From Malachius bipustulatus (Eukaryota > Arthropoda > Insecta > Coleoptera > Melyridae), in contig OU342630.1 in the NCBI GenBank assembly GCA_910589415.1, positions 61,996,186 through 62,060,185 of the forward strand: 64,000 nucleotides of DNA. The letters run 5' to 3'. Shown here piece by piece: positions 10,622 through 23,101 of this stretch. Position 1 is the first letter of the stretch, and every line of letters begins with the position of its first letter. The translations under genes were made by a program, and so were the position numbers. Under the pieces are notes generated by a model. That model worked only from the letters and a program-made list of their open reading frames with translations, was not told the DNA's origin and searched no databases.

Positions 10622-13529
10622 TACTTTATTCTAAGAGAAACCTAACAGTGCCTTTTACGCTCGCTGGGACTCCCGAGTAAAAAGAGCGTGGCCAAGAAAA
10701 ACCTCGATCAGCATCCCGAAATGAAAAGAATCAACGGTGGCCTGAAAAGTGTAGATCAATCGTCTCGACAACTGTCACCAAAACTATTGAACCCTCATTC
10801 ACGACTCATTTGCGCGAATCATATTAAACCAGAAGTATTACCACGGAAATCTAGGTTTTTAAGATAACCGTGGGAATGAGTTTTGTTAGTATAAGACGGT
10901 GTAACAGGGTCCTGCGAGGAAACTACCTGCCTATTGAGTTGGAGGGGCCCCTTTATTATATGGGGTCCGATTAGGAAACTTCCCGTTGGCTGTTGATGGC
11001 CCCCCTGGCAAGGTCGAAAATGTTAGTTAGATTCACATAAGGCTCATACATTCTAGTTCAACAGTTCGGTAAACAATTAGCAATCAGAATGATCCACCCT
11101 TTTGAATTGAGTTTGACGAAGAATGAGAAATGACCTTGACGTTGATTAGTTTCACAGAAAAATAAGAGAACCTGACTTTACAATAATTACATAGATCAAT
11201 TTGAAAACAAGATACACAATAATCAATTGGACAGTTTCGTTGAATAGCAGATATGTTCATGAAATATAAATAAATAATCAAAATAGTATAAGTTAATTAT
11301 CAACAATTAAATCAAAAATGTTCAGTAGACAATTTAAATAAGACATCAATTAAATAAGTGATCAAATAAATGGTTAAATAAACGGCATGAAAAATAAGAA
11401 TCAAGAACGAACATGTGGGCTGAGATAAATAGCATGGCAAAACATAATAAGTAGGTACCTGGTTATAAAATGTGGACGGTGGCAATTGATGATTAAAACA
11501 TATACAATAAAAAATGAGGCGTGTCGACTAAATATTATTCTGGAGACACACAAAATGGTTGGTTCGATAAATGGTCTAGTTTTGATACGTTCTCAGAAAA
11601 TTATCATTAAGTAAAATGTGGAAGAATTAAATAAACATTTTGACACACATAGGTTAATAAATGCAGGCATGAATTGTAAAAACAAATAAATAGAGCAGTC
11701 ATGTGGATCGCAAAATAATGATAAATATAAAAGGTGTGTCCCTAGCATGTTTAGAATGATACAATAATATAAAATATGAGAAAGAAATCCTTTATAGTTT
11801 GTTAATCCATTTCAAATAAAAAAACATGCACGTGTATGAGAGACGTGAATAAGATCGTTAATATATAGCCCCTCGTAGGTACCTATCTACCTACAGGAAT
11901 GTGAAGTTGAATTATTCAATAAACTTTACTTTAAACCAATTTAGAATTAACCCTTATTTTATAAATTATCCCTTAATCAAAACTCATTATTTAGAAGAGG
12001 TGAAATGAATTAATTTAAACAAAATCAGCTGAATGAACTGTAGGTAAAAATAAAGCATGGCATTTAAAACGTGATGAGGTTCAACCCTTTTGACTACAAT
12101 AATTTAGAAATAAATAAAGATCGGAAATAATAATAATCAATAATCGAAGCAAGCATTCTCACAAATGAAATAAAGTCACATGAGGTTTTATGTACAAATT
12201 AGTTCAATCAAAATAAATAAATTGTTTAAATAATTTCATGAATAAAAGAATGAGAAAAGAAATGGTAACGAGTAAAAAGAAAGGTTAAATAAGTGAGCAG
12301 TGTGAATATCGTTAAAATAGAATGTGCTTCGATAAAATAATAATAACCACAATAATAAATATTAGTCAAAAGGCATGTGCAATTTCAAGATTACAATAAA
12401 TAAATAATTATTAGCTAAAATTCAAGTATAAGTTTCTCAAAAAGTAACAAACTGTTAGGTTAATTTGAATAATGCAAAATGACAATGGAAAATGAGATCG
12501 AGCATGCCTCTACGGTTTGAATCGATTCACTGAAAATATCTGATTCATAAAATGTGGTAGTGGTCACATGTTTTTAAACAATTTGAAATTAGACAATAAA
12601 ATAAAATATTGAAACTAGCATGTCGCTGAACGTATTGAAATAAACTTATTAAACTGTTACTGCAGGTGCGTTTGAGTATCTACATGGGGGCCCTGTTTTA
12701 AAATTCTTTCAATTACAAAACGTGAAGTTTCAAATTATACATGCTGGTTGGAATAAAATATAAGCTATCTCCTTTCGTTTGAATACAAAACAATTATTTA
12801 AAACTTAATGTGGCTCTACTTGAATAATTAATTAGCTTGACCAACCACGTGTTTTACATGAGTCTTTTTCTAAATAAACAATTGAAACCAAATTGAATAA
12901 TACAAACAAATAAACTAAACGATATGATCTGATCTCTTGAGATATCACAATGCCTAACAGATATTAATAAATTAGGATAAACAGTACTCACATGGGCTTT
13001 GTTTGGATTCGATTGTTTTAAAATAACAACAAAGACCAGCTGATCGGACTGTTGGTCCGACTCGCACCACTGCCACTTGAAAAGTAAAGTGAAGTGAACA
13101 TGACTGACTGACTGAATTTCTCGCTCACTGATACATGTGGTTTTATGACATTGACAGAACTGACGTTTCTAGCTTTGAAAGCTCGAGAAATAAAAAATAA
13201 AAATTGGGTGCGTTTCTCAGCTCTAAAGTTTACAATTTGAACCATGCGCAGTTGTTATATGGTTTGGGTCCTTTCAGACGCCCCTTGGAATTTGGATCGT
13301 GAAAAAATTTGAAAGAGACAAATTTCACTCTAAAATTTGACAAATGACAACTGTGCATGCAGTGACATTTCCTACTCCTTTAAAATCTAGTACGACACAT
13401 GTCGTGTACAATGTTTCATAAAATTACTGACCCTAGATCGATGCACTGATTGAAACAAACGACATCCTGGCGATCGAAGAAAAATTTTGTCCCTCGGTGG
13501 CAACTGTGTAGCTCGTCAAGACAACACCG

Positions 13530-13859
13530 AGCTTGTATTGCTGTCTCCAGCGCAGCCTGAGCTCGTATCGTCGACTCCAGCACGGCCAGAACTCGTATCG
13601 TCGCCTCCAGCACGGCCAGACTCGTACCGTCACCTCCAGCGCAGCCTGAGCTCGTATCATCGACTCCAGCGCAGCCAGTCCTCGTATCGTCGCCTCCAGC
13701 ACGGCCAGAACTCGTACCGTCGCCTCCAGCACAGCCAGAACTCGTACCGTCTCCTCCAGCGCAGCCTGACCTCGTATCGTCGCCTCCAGCATGGCCAGAA
13801 CTCGTACCGTCGCCTCCAGCACGGCGGGAACTCGTACCGTCGCCTCCAGCGCAGTCTGT
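13530..13859. repeat. 30-bp minisatellite, about 11 units
   Basis: Eleven imperfect units resembling CTCGTATCGTCGCCTCCAGC plus GCAGCC or ACGGCCAGA follow each other. Ten are 30 bp; the fourth is 29 bp. Because 30 is a multiple of three and the unit lacks stops, all minus-strand frames stay open through it and encode ten-residue repeats. Confidence 0.9.
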
Positions 13860-14082
13860 CCTCCATTCCAGCGGGTGATCCTGAATGGTTGCAACGGGCC
13901 ACGGATAGAACCATCCTTGGCTGCCACGGCTTCCCTTTCCTGGCTTTGATTGGTTCCGCTGTCCTCTGGGTTGGTCCCCACGCCTCTTACGTCTGACTCC
14001 ACTGATCCAGTCGTTTCCAAAATTCGTATCAACCTGCGAACCAAAATATACACAGCAGTATCGACATTCAAACAAAAATAAT

Positions 14083-14122
14083 AACAATAATAATAATAAT
14101 AATAATAATGTGTGTGTGTGTG
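14083..14122. repeat. AAT/AAC and TG microsatellites
   Basis: A run of AAT-type triplets (about 14083-14109) is followed directly by a TG run (14110-14122). Both are inside the LARD-like internal region. In minus-strand translation they give His-Thr and poly-Tyr stretches, which argues against real coding there. Confidence 0.9.
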
Positions 14123-15034
14123 TCGTTTTGTTACCCCTAATTTGATTCGGTCAAGTGCGAACGACCTCGCTCCTGCTCTGAACGTCGCCCTGATTGATTT
14201 GGACAAGTGCGAATGTCTTCGCCCCTGCTTCCGATGTCTTTTGAATGTTTCGAACGGGTGCGTTCCTACTTGGAACGGCCCCCTGGTGTTTGTGTGTGCG
14301 CGCCCCTACTTGAATGACCCCCTAAGTGTCTCGTGTGTGTGTGCGAGTGTTGGTGTTCCTGTCGTGAATCACTCGGAGTATTTTGAATGTGTGCGTGGAT
14401 GCCCCGTGAGTGTTTTGGGTGTGTGTGTTATTGTGTTTCCGTTGTGAGTTGTCCCCTGGGTGTTTTCGTGTCCCCTCCGCCCCTGCTTCATGTCGCTCTG
14501 TGGGTGTTTCTGCGTGTCCCCGCCCCTGCTTCATGTGACCCTGTGAGTGTTTTTGTGTGGTCTTGTTTCGACTGTGTCTCTGCGCTCCTGACCTGAATTT
14601 ACCTGTGACTTGTGCGTGGAGCACCGCGCCCCTGAACTGAATTTACCTGTGACTACCTGACCGTGTGGGACGCACCTTGCTCCTGACCTGAATCGCTGCG
14701 ACTGTTTTGTCGGAAGGACTGCGTCCTTGTTTTTCTGCTTTCTTGATTTTAACGATTGCTTTGAATGTGTCTGAAGAACGGTGACACCTTGAATTGCGAC
14801 TTTTGAACTGAACGCTTGTCTCGAAAATGTGTGTTTCGACGTTGAAGAAGAGAAAAAAAAAATACCACAGAGAAATGTTGAAGAGAGAAGAAGGAAAAAA
14901 AATACCAAAGAGAAAATTGTCGTCGACGAGAGAGAAAAAAAAAATCAAACAAAAAGAACAAGAAAACCATTAAAATAATCTCAAACCTCCACAATGCTTC
15001 ATGTACTGTGTATCCTGGGCACACGCGCCAAATC

Positions 15035-18000
15035 TGTAGTGTAAACTACCTTTAAATCCTGAGATCCTGCGTCATGCGCAGTAAATTCAGTAATGTGGCC
15101 CCCTGACTGAATGGTTTTGAAAAAGAAGAACCCCTTTGACGTTTGAAATGTGAACTTGTCTGTCATGAATGACTGTTTGGATTTCCCGCCCTGAATGTTT
15201 GATTTGAATTTAAAGTTCTCCCTCCCTGATTTCAAATAAATGACCACATTACTTTACTTACGTTTTTGTAATCGTTTACCTTGGCTCGTGACATTATATT
15301 GGCTCGTGTTCGTCTAGTTTTTCACCTTGTTAGGACCATCCGTTGTGTTCGTAGTAACCTCTTACCTTGTTATTGGTTCTTTTATACACAGACATGAAGC
15401 AAAAGGTGGGAGATTTGAGATTAGTGAAACAAATGCATTTTAAAAACACCTACTTTATTCTAAGAGAAACCTAACAGTGCCTTTTACGCTCGCTGGGACT
15501 CCCGAGTAAAAAGAGCGTGGCCAAGAAAAACCTCGATCAGCATCCCGAAATGAAAAGAATCAACGGTGGCCTGAAAAGTGTAGATCAATCGTCTCGACAA
15601 CTGTCACCAAAACTATTGAACCCTCATTCACGACTCATTTGCGCGAATCATATTAAACCAGAAGTATTACCACGGAAATCTAGGTTTTTAAGATAACCGT
15701 GGGAATGAGTTTTGTTAGTATAAGACGGTGTAACAGGGTCCTGCGAGGAAACTACCTGCCTATTGAGTTGGAGGGGCCCCTTTATTATATGGGGTCCGAT
15801 TAGGAAACTTCCCGTTGGCTGTTGATGGCCCCCCTGGCAAGGTCGAAAATGTTAGTTAGATTCACATAAGGCTCATACATTCTAGTTCAACAGTTCGGTA
15901 AACAATTAGCAATCAGAATGATCCACCCTTTTGAATTGAGTTTGACGAAGAATGAGAAATGACCTTGACGTTGATTAGTTTCACAGAAAAATAAGAGAAC
16001 CTGACTTTACAATAATTACATAGATCAATTTGAAAACAAGATACACAATAATCAATTGGACAGTTTCGTTGAATAGCAGATATGTTCATGAAATATAAAT
16101 AAATAATCAAAATAGTATAAGTTAATTATCAACAATTAAATCAAAAATGTTCAGTAGACAATTTAAATAAGACATCAATTAAATAAGTGATCAAATAAAT
16201 GGTTAAATAAACGGCATGAAAAATAAGAATCAAGAACGAACATGTGGGCTGAGATAAATAGCATGGCAAAACATAATAAGTAGGTACCTGGTTATAAAAT
16301 GTGGACGGTGGCAATTGATGATTAAAACATATACAATAAAAAATGAGGCGTGTCGACTAAATATTATTCTGGAGACACACAAAATGGTTGGTTCGATAAA
16401 TGGTCTAGTTTTGATACGTTCTCAGAAAATTATCATTAAGTAAAATGTGGAAGAATTAAATAAACATTTTGACACACATAGGTTAATAAATGCAGGCATG
16501 AATTGTAAAAACAAATAAATAGAGCAGTCATGTGGATCGCAAAATAATGATAAATATAAAAGGTGTGTCCCTAGCATGTTTAGAATGATACAATAATATA
16601 AAATATGAGAAAGAAATCCTTTATAGTTTGTTAATCCATTTCAAATAAAAAAACATGCACGTGTATGAGAGACGTGAATAAGATCGTTAATATATAGCCC
16701 CTCGTAGGTACCTATCTACCTACAGGAATGTGAAGTTGAATTATTCAATAAACTTTACTTTAAACCAATTTAGAATTAACCCTTATTTTATAAATTATCC
16801 CTTAATCAAAACTCATTATTTAGAAGAGGTGAAATGAATTAATTTAAACAAAATCAGCTGAATGAACTGTAGGTAAAAATAAAGCATGGCATTTAAAACG
16901 TGATGAGGTTCAACCCTTTTGACTACAATAATTTAGAAATAAATAAAGATCGGAAATAATAATAATCAATAATCGAAGCAAGCATTCTCACAAATGAAAT
17001 AAAGTCACATGAGGTTTTATGTACAAATTAGTTCAATCAAAATAAATAAATTGTTTAAATAATTTCATGAATAAAAGAATGAGAAAAGAAATGGTAACGA
17101 GTAAAAAGAAAGGTTAAATAAGTGAGCAGTGTGAATATCGTTAAAATAGAATGTGCTTCGATAAAATAATAATAACCACAATAATAAATATTAGTCAAAA
17201 GGCATGTGCAATTTCAAGATTACAATAAATAAATAATTATTAGCTAAAATTCAAGTATAAGTTTCTCAAAAAGTAACAAACTGTTAGGTTAATTTGAATA
17301 ATGCAAAATGACAATGGAAAATGAGATCGAGCATGCCTCTACGGTTTGAATCGATTCACTGAAAATATCTGATTCATAAAATGTGGTAGTGGTCACATGT
17401 TTTTAAACAATTTGAAATTAGACAATAAAATAAAATATTGAAACTAGCATGTCGCTGAACGTATTGAAATAAACTTATTAAACTGTTACTGCAGGTGCGT
17501 TTGAGTATCTACATGGGGGCCCTGTTTTAAAATTCTTTCAATTACAAAACGTGAAGTTTCAAATTATACATGCTGGTTGGAATAAAATATAAGCTATCTC
17601 CTTTCGTTTGAATACAAAACAATTATTTAAAACTTAATGTGGCTCTACTTGAATAATTAATTAGCTTGACCAACCACGTGTTTTACATGAGTCTTTTTCT
17701 AAATAAACAATTGAAACCAAATTGAATAATACAAACAAATAAACTAAACGATATGATCTGATCTCTTGAGATATCACAATGCCTAACAGATATTAATAAA
17801 TTAGGATAAACAGTACTCACATGGGCTTTGTTTGGATTCGATTGTTTTAAAATAACAACAAAGACCAGCTGATCGGACTGTTGGTCCGACTCGCACCACT
17901 GCCACTTGAAAAGTAAAGTGAAGTGAACATGACTGACTGACTGAATTTCTCGCTCACTGATACATGTGGTTTTATGACATTGACAGAACTGACGTTTCTA

Positions 18001-18105
18001 GCTTTGAAAGCTCGAGAAATAAAAAATAAAAATTGGGTGCGTTTCTCAGCTCTAAAGTTTACAATTTGAACCATGCGCAGTTGTTATATGGTTTGGGTCC
18101 TTTCA
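15035..18105 (-). repeat. 5' LTR of the LARD-like element (intact)
   Basis: Full 3,071-bp LTR in minus orientation, starting TGAAAGGACC at 18105 and ending TTTACACTACA at 15035. TTTTATAC at 15380-15387 reads GTATAAAA on minus, a plausible TATA box roughly 350 bp from the 3' end. It preserves the empty target site of the nested DD82E transposon. Shorter fragments related to its two ends occur at 24.9, 38.9, 45.0, 47.5 and 48.5 kb. Confidence 0.85.
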
Positions 18106-18204
18106 AATCCATTTACAGTTCGAGCAACCGCACACAGCACACAGCACATAATTTTCCAGACATAGGTAATATGTTCACTGTAATACAGCGGTACAGTATA
18201 AATG

Positions 18205-18500
18205 CCTATTTAAACTGGTACCCAACAAAATTATCCGCTGATATAATGCTTTGAGAGTAACTTTAAATTGAAATTATACTTGTTGAAACTAAAACGTTCA
18301 ATTACTAATGACAAATTATTAATAATTATGATTGACTGCAGCTGTCAAAAACCGTGAAAAGTTACCTAACTTTGAATTTAAAAACAGCTTAGTGTCCCCA
18401 GTTCCTGCATGAGGGCGCTGTAAAAATGGACGGAGGTTTTGAGAGGAAGTGTCCGGTATTAATATTTTAAGGTATTTGTTTTAACGTTGGTTTTTGCAAA
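18205..18500 (-). repeat. Dispersed repeat, copy 2 (inverted relative to 6.4-7.0 kb)
   Basis: Reverse complement of the 6.4-6.96 kb repeat, sharing the CTGTCAAAAACCGTGAAAAG block, the AAACTAAAACGTTCAATTA block and CAGCGCCCTCATGCAGGA (minus-strand reading). It starts about 100 bp beyond the LARD-like element. Diverged, non-coding. Confidence 0.5.
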
Positions 18501-18744
18501 CCGTTTAGTACCTAAAGGACATATTTACACATTTAGAACTAAAAGACACATTTAGAAAAAGACATAGCAAAACGCTCATAAATAAATAGGCTTTTTTGTT
18601 GAAAAGCCTGATTGACTTGGACTTGATACTCTCCAGCCCAGATAAAATATATGAATACCAATAAAAATATCAACTTCGATTAAATCAGGGCTGCTCGCCT
18701 TCCTACTGAATTAATCTGCTCCGACTGATTAAACAAATAAAATT

Positions 18745-18803
18745 AGGGAACCTGTATTACCGACACTGACTAGAAAACGTTAGTATCGGTAATGCAGGTT
18801 GCC
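18745..18803. mobile_element. 59-bp minimal MITE made only of its TIRs
   Basis: GGGAACCTGTATTACCGACA and its imperfect inverse, ending GTAATGCAGGTTGCC, are separated by only a few bases and flanked by TA on both sides (18743-18744, 18804-18805). The arms match the TIRs of the 818-bp MITE at 4681-5498, so this is an extreme deletion derivative of the same family. Confidence 0.65.
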
Positions 18804-19111
18804 TAAATAAGGACATCTAACGTCCAAAAGAGGCATTACCGGTATACCAGGCTGGAGCGTCGATTTAACGCTTTGATTCGTGAGTTTCAAACATATAAAA
18901 TCATGTCATCGTTTCATTTGGGTTTTGAAATATTCATTTACATAAACATTTACAAAGTTTACTTTTTACATAAAAGCACACTATGAGAAAAACAAATGCA
19001 GGAACAAATTGATATGTAAATCAGTAAATCTAAGTATGAGATTGACAAAGAGATAAAATAAAAGATAATGTGACATAAGTTTGCGAATAAGATAAAGATA
19101 AATTCATCAAA

Positions 19112-19386
19112 GTGACTTGCGTGGCCTAGTGGTTCTCCGCTGGCTCACGAAGCCATAGATCGCGGGTTCGAAACTCACCTCGGCCCGCTTTACTTTTCAG
19201 ATTCATTTTCGAATGTCTGTGAAAAGTAAAATAAGCGATCGAACGTTTAAAAGGCAAATTATATAATTTAAAGTGTGTGTGGCTAAATAGTTCGTCTCAA
19301 AGCCAAATTACCAGAGTGGAGCGACTATGTCTTACCTACACAGTTAAGACCGATGCTCCCTCTTTTATAAAAAAATAAAATAAAAA
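19112..19386 (+). mobile_element. tRNA-derived SINE with 14-bp target duplication
   Basis: ATAAATTCATCAAA flanks it perfectly at 19098-19111 and 19387-19400, the signature of LINE-driven target-primed insertion. The head carries GTGGCCTAGTGGTTCTC (A box) and GCGGGTTCGAAACTC (B box). The tail shares AGTGGAGCGACTATGTCTTACC and a CTCCC block with the SINEs at 4.9 and 45.3 kb, but the head differs from that at 4.9 kb, so related SINEs here use different tRNA-like heads. Confidence 0.85.
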
Positions 19387-19406
19387 ATAAATTCATCAAA
19401 AAATAC

Positions 19407-19526
19407 ATTTAAAGACATAATAAAATTATACAGTGTGATTGATTAAATAGTTTCATGGATAACAAGATAATAAAGATCGTAGCGAGCATAAAAGCGTTCA
19501 ATACAAAGAAATGTGCTTTGATCGTG

Positions 19527-19557
<31 letters not shown>

Positions 19558-22500
19558 GAGACATGTGCTGTTTCATTATTAAAATAAAATAAATAATAAT
19601 TATCAAGAGTTTCTCAATATTTAAATATAAATTGTAATATAAAAATTATATATGAGAATTAATAAAAATATGAGTAGGTAATTTTTATTTCTTCTTCTTT
19701 TTCTATTTTATCAACAGATAGAGAGGGTTATTATTTGTGCCAGGTCAGTGCCAGTGGTTCTATTTTCAGTTCTTACCGCGCATTACGTCATGAGCGACAT
19801 CCCGATCCCTGCATGCTGGAGCCTTCCTCCCCCTCGCTTACTCCCACTCAAAAAGTTGATTAATAAAAAATAATTCACTTACCTTAACCCCAAAAAGGAG
19901 GTGGCTATTGACAGATCTCAATGTGACTAGGCAAATTTGTAACATTAGCCACATTGGCCTGTCGAGTAGGACATATCAAATTTCGAATGCCCCACCCAAA
20001 TATTCTAAATGTCGGAAGAAAAATAAATTTTAAATTTTGAAAAGTGATCGTCTAAAATTTCCAAAGTATCAAACCAAAACCAAACTTCACCAAAAGGTTC
20101 GTTGTGATTATCCAGCCCGGGACAGATAAATGTGGCCTTCCTCTGGAAAATCCAGCATTCACCGAACCAGACTGGACCCGTAGTAACTCCTAACAATTTT
20201 AAAAACAATAACCAAAAATTAATAAACCTCACCAAAATATACCAGGATATATCGCCCTATTCTTGATGTTACTCTACTGATTGAATAAATAATTTAAAAG
20301 AACATGAGGAGGGTTGATTCTCAATACTCTAAAATTGTTGAATTTTAATACAAAGATTTATTAAAATCAATTTCATCAGTACAATAGACAAGGCTGGTAA
20401 TCACCAATAGATCTTATACCTAAACAATAAATCTAATAATCAAAATCAGTAATCCTGATTCAAACCTTCAAACATAAATACTACCTTATTACCAAAGATA
20501 TCAAACTTACATGACTAAAATTCAAAATAGGTACCTATATCATTTCAATAGTTCAGATAAAAATTTCTAAAGTTCAAATTCTATTAAACAATTTCTAAAC
20601 TATAACACATGGGTATGATTCTGAATAGAACTCCGAGTTAAATCAGAAGTTATTTCTCAAAAATTTAAATTTATCTTAAGCAAAAGTTTCAATATAAAAA
20701 CAGGTATCTACCTACAAAATCTGAAATTCAAAATTTAATTTAGAAAATGATCATCTCTAACTCGAAATCCTAAACACATACGATAAATTTAATAAATTAT
20801 TTTTACACATAACCATTACATTAGTCACTTGTTGACCACAATAAAAGTTCATAACATATTATCAAAAATCAAATTCACTTAGAAAGTCATAGGTGGTGAA
20901 ATCAATTAAACACTGTACTTGAATTTATTTAATTTTCTTGATTATCGGAAAATAGCAAAAGTTTATTCACTCATAAAGACATACCTTATTATTCAAAACT
21001 CCATCTCAAAACTGACGAACTAAGGTTCCTCTAACCTAATTAAGCGCGATGATCAAAGCATAGGCCGGCATGGTTACTGGAACTGCCTTTGTGCTGGTGT
21101 TAGCACCCCTTGGTTGGTGCTCCAGGTGCCGGATGAGCTGGACTGCTCTCCCTGCTACCTTGTGACGACCAAATATCAAAGTGCTAGGACCTCTGCCTGA
21201 TGAAACCTTCCATGTCTCCAAACTAAACTCCACCACTCTTCTTTATTTTTCCAAGCTTCTACAAATATCACCTTTCACACAGGCTAGTGTACCTACCTAG
21301 ATAGGTACCTACATAAGCCTCCACATGATCGAATCTTTATGTAAACTTTCGTGTAAATCAGAAGTTTGAAAATTGGAACTCAAAACTCAGAACTAGAAGT
21401 TCGAAATTAAAATTCAGGAATCAAAAGTTAAAACTTAGAAATTCAAAGATCGAAATCAAAAACTGGAAATCGGAAATTAGTAGTTAAAAATCAAAACTGG
21501 AAGTCGGGACCTAACATTCTAGAACTTGAAACTCCAAAATAAGTTTAAAACTAAATCCAATAATAAGTAAGTCCCTAAGTAAGTCAGAAATAAGAAGCCC
21601 AAAATTAAATCTAGTAGTAAGTAAGTAAGTCCCTTGTCTGTAAAGACAAGAAAGCGAATATTAGTTATAATGACCAAAATTAAATTCAGAAGATTACTTA
21701 CGTAAGACTGCATCTTTCACAGAAATAACTTCACCATAACAATATCTATATACTTACACAAGGGACTAATATTAATTCACGAATTTGTAGACGAGCTACA
21801 TGATCTGCCCAATTTAGATCGAAAAATGAACCTGAAGCGTCCTTTACCTCCATTTATAGTTTTTTTGGGATGACGCCACCGCATGCGCCCTAACCACTGT
21901 CTAACCGAACTTGGTGACCTACTTTCAAATTCAAACCTTATCATTGATGGTATGCAACACTTAAAACTCGCACGCGACGGTGTCGGATCGATTCTCATAT
22001 ACTTTGGTACACTTTCGGCAGTACGACCAACCTCTTCCGTTCTCCCTCTATCCAAACTTAAATTTCACAATCGTGAATCCGCATATACTCGAGGCCTGTT
22101 GTGTCTCAGAACGAAATGCAAGTTTTTTTATATGTTTCTTTATGGGTCTTCTCAACTATCTTTTCCTGTTTTTTTAACCCACACCCAAAGAAATAATATT
22201 TTAGGTTTTATCTGGATAACTAATCGGAAATCTAGAGTAGCAAGATGAGAGTGGTCTCGTTAGACGCGGAAAATTAATTCGCATAATATGATATACTTTT
22301 CAAACTCTGAAAACCTAGAACCGGGACAGAAAATCGACCAGACATGTTTTCTACGTCTTACTCAAATAACAAAAGCAGGAATTTCTTAATAGCTGCCAGA
22401 TGTTCGTTCGTGATCTTTGCCTAATACAGCCTCTTACACCAGCAAAAATGTACAGTCAATCATAACTCTTCTGAACTTTATAAAAATATTCTAAATCGAG

Positions 22501-22740
22501 AATCAAAATTTTGAAAAAGAAAACGTAGCGTGCAAGGCACGCTGCAATGCGAGCAGTTGACTATTTTAGAAAATGTGACTTTTAAATAAATGTGACACTC
22601 TGTTGTATGAGAAATAAAATACGAAACATTTTAAATTGTGATGAAACGTGTAAATTTTCGTAAAAGACAATTCGATTTCTCAAAAATATATTTATTTATG
22701 AATCAATTTTTTTGTTTATTATATTATTATTAGTATACGA
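19407..22740. other. Long AT-rich gene-free region
   Basis: No supportable gene. It holds an ATA microsatellite at about 19527-19556. Between about 20440 and 21680 are degenerate short words of the AAATTCAAAA / GAAGTTCGAAATT type, densest at 21360-21530. A more GC-balanced patch lies at 21050-21240 and another at 21780-22060. The minus open frame at 22055-21777 (92 aa, Arg/Ser-rich) resembles no known family and has no convincing splice context. The region may be an old LTR element, but I found no ends. Confidence 0.4.
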
Positions 22741-23101
22741 TATCAATGAAAGCCCCTTTTGGGGGAGAATTAATATATTTTTGGTGGCCCCCCAAGTCTG
22801 ATAAAAACTCTCTTAGGTATGCTGTGCCTATAACTTATGTGATGCGCAATAGTTATTATTATAATCATTTATCTATACATTGTATATCTATAACAATAAA
22901 GGAATCATTTATCTTTATCAATAACCGTTTGATGGCGTTCCTAAATATAAAATGATGATAAAATATAATATCAGATAATGTAGCATCAGATATAGCATTA
23001 ATTCTCCGACTGAACGTACCTATCTATATTAGTTGCATGAATATTTAGACGATATTCAATAATAATTCTAATTTTTTAATAGAAATAAATCGGCAAAAGA
23101 A

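Larger units (their letters stand above)
7498..13276 (-). repeat. 3' LTR of the LARD-like element, split by a DNA transposon
   Basis: This is the downstream LTR in minus orientation. It is interrupted between 7915 and 10622 by a 2.7-kb transposon. After excision of that insert, length equals the other LTR (3,071 bp). TTTTATAC at 7843-7850 reads GTATAAAA on the minus strand, about 350 bp before the LTR end. A short minus frame at 11281-11084 is repeated identically in the other LTR and has no recognised domain. Confidence 0.85.
13277..15034 (-). other. Internal region of the LARD-like element
   Basis: 1,758 bp between the LTRs, read on the minus strand from the primer-binding-like site near 15030 to the purine tract at 13286-13279. 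It contains purine-rich stretches (14845-14965 on +), a TG/GTGTCC-rich part (14112-14640), a microsatellite and a 30-bp minisatellite. Minus-strand open frames (14206-13433, 257 aa; 14087-13416, 223 aa) run through the minisatellite in different frames and have no domain I recognise. A Gly/Arg/Gln-rich stretch precedes the repeats in the 223-aa frame. Coding status is doubtful. Confidence 0.6.
7498..18105 (-). mobile_element. Non-autonomous LTR element with 3,071-bp LTRs (LARD-like)
   Basis: The direct repeats are LTRs: each starts TGTAGTGTAAAC and ends GGTCCTTTCA on +, and AATC flanks the outside (7494-7497 and 18106-18109), a 4-bp target duplication. On the minus strand the order is 5' LTR (18105-15035), a spacer, a primer-binding-like TGGCGCGTGTGCCCAGG (15030-15014), an internal region of 1,758 bp, a polypurine AAGGGGCG (13286-13279), then the 3' LTR (13276-7498). 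Removing the nested transposon and one TA makes both LTRs 3,071 bp; the stretches I compared were identical, so insertion is recent. No reverse transcriptase or integrase is encoded, so it must borrow enzymes. This fits the plant-defined large retrotransposon derivative (LARD) layout. Confidence 0.85.

Noticed and set aside
13657..13914. Minus frame of WRRRYEFWPC repeats
   Set aside because: Third frame through the same minisatellite; Trp/Arg/Cys pattern is a translation artefact.
13487..13996. Plus-strand 169-codon frame across the minisatellite
   Set aside because: It is the complement of the repeat in a minus-strand element and exists only because the 30-bp unit lacks stops.
21777..22055. 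Arg/Ser-rich minus frame of 92 aa
   Set aside because: No family resemblance and no splice sites; likely chance frame in a more GC-balanced patch.
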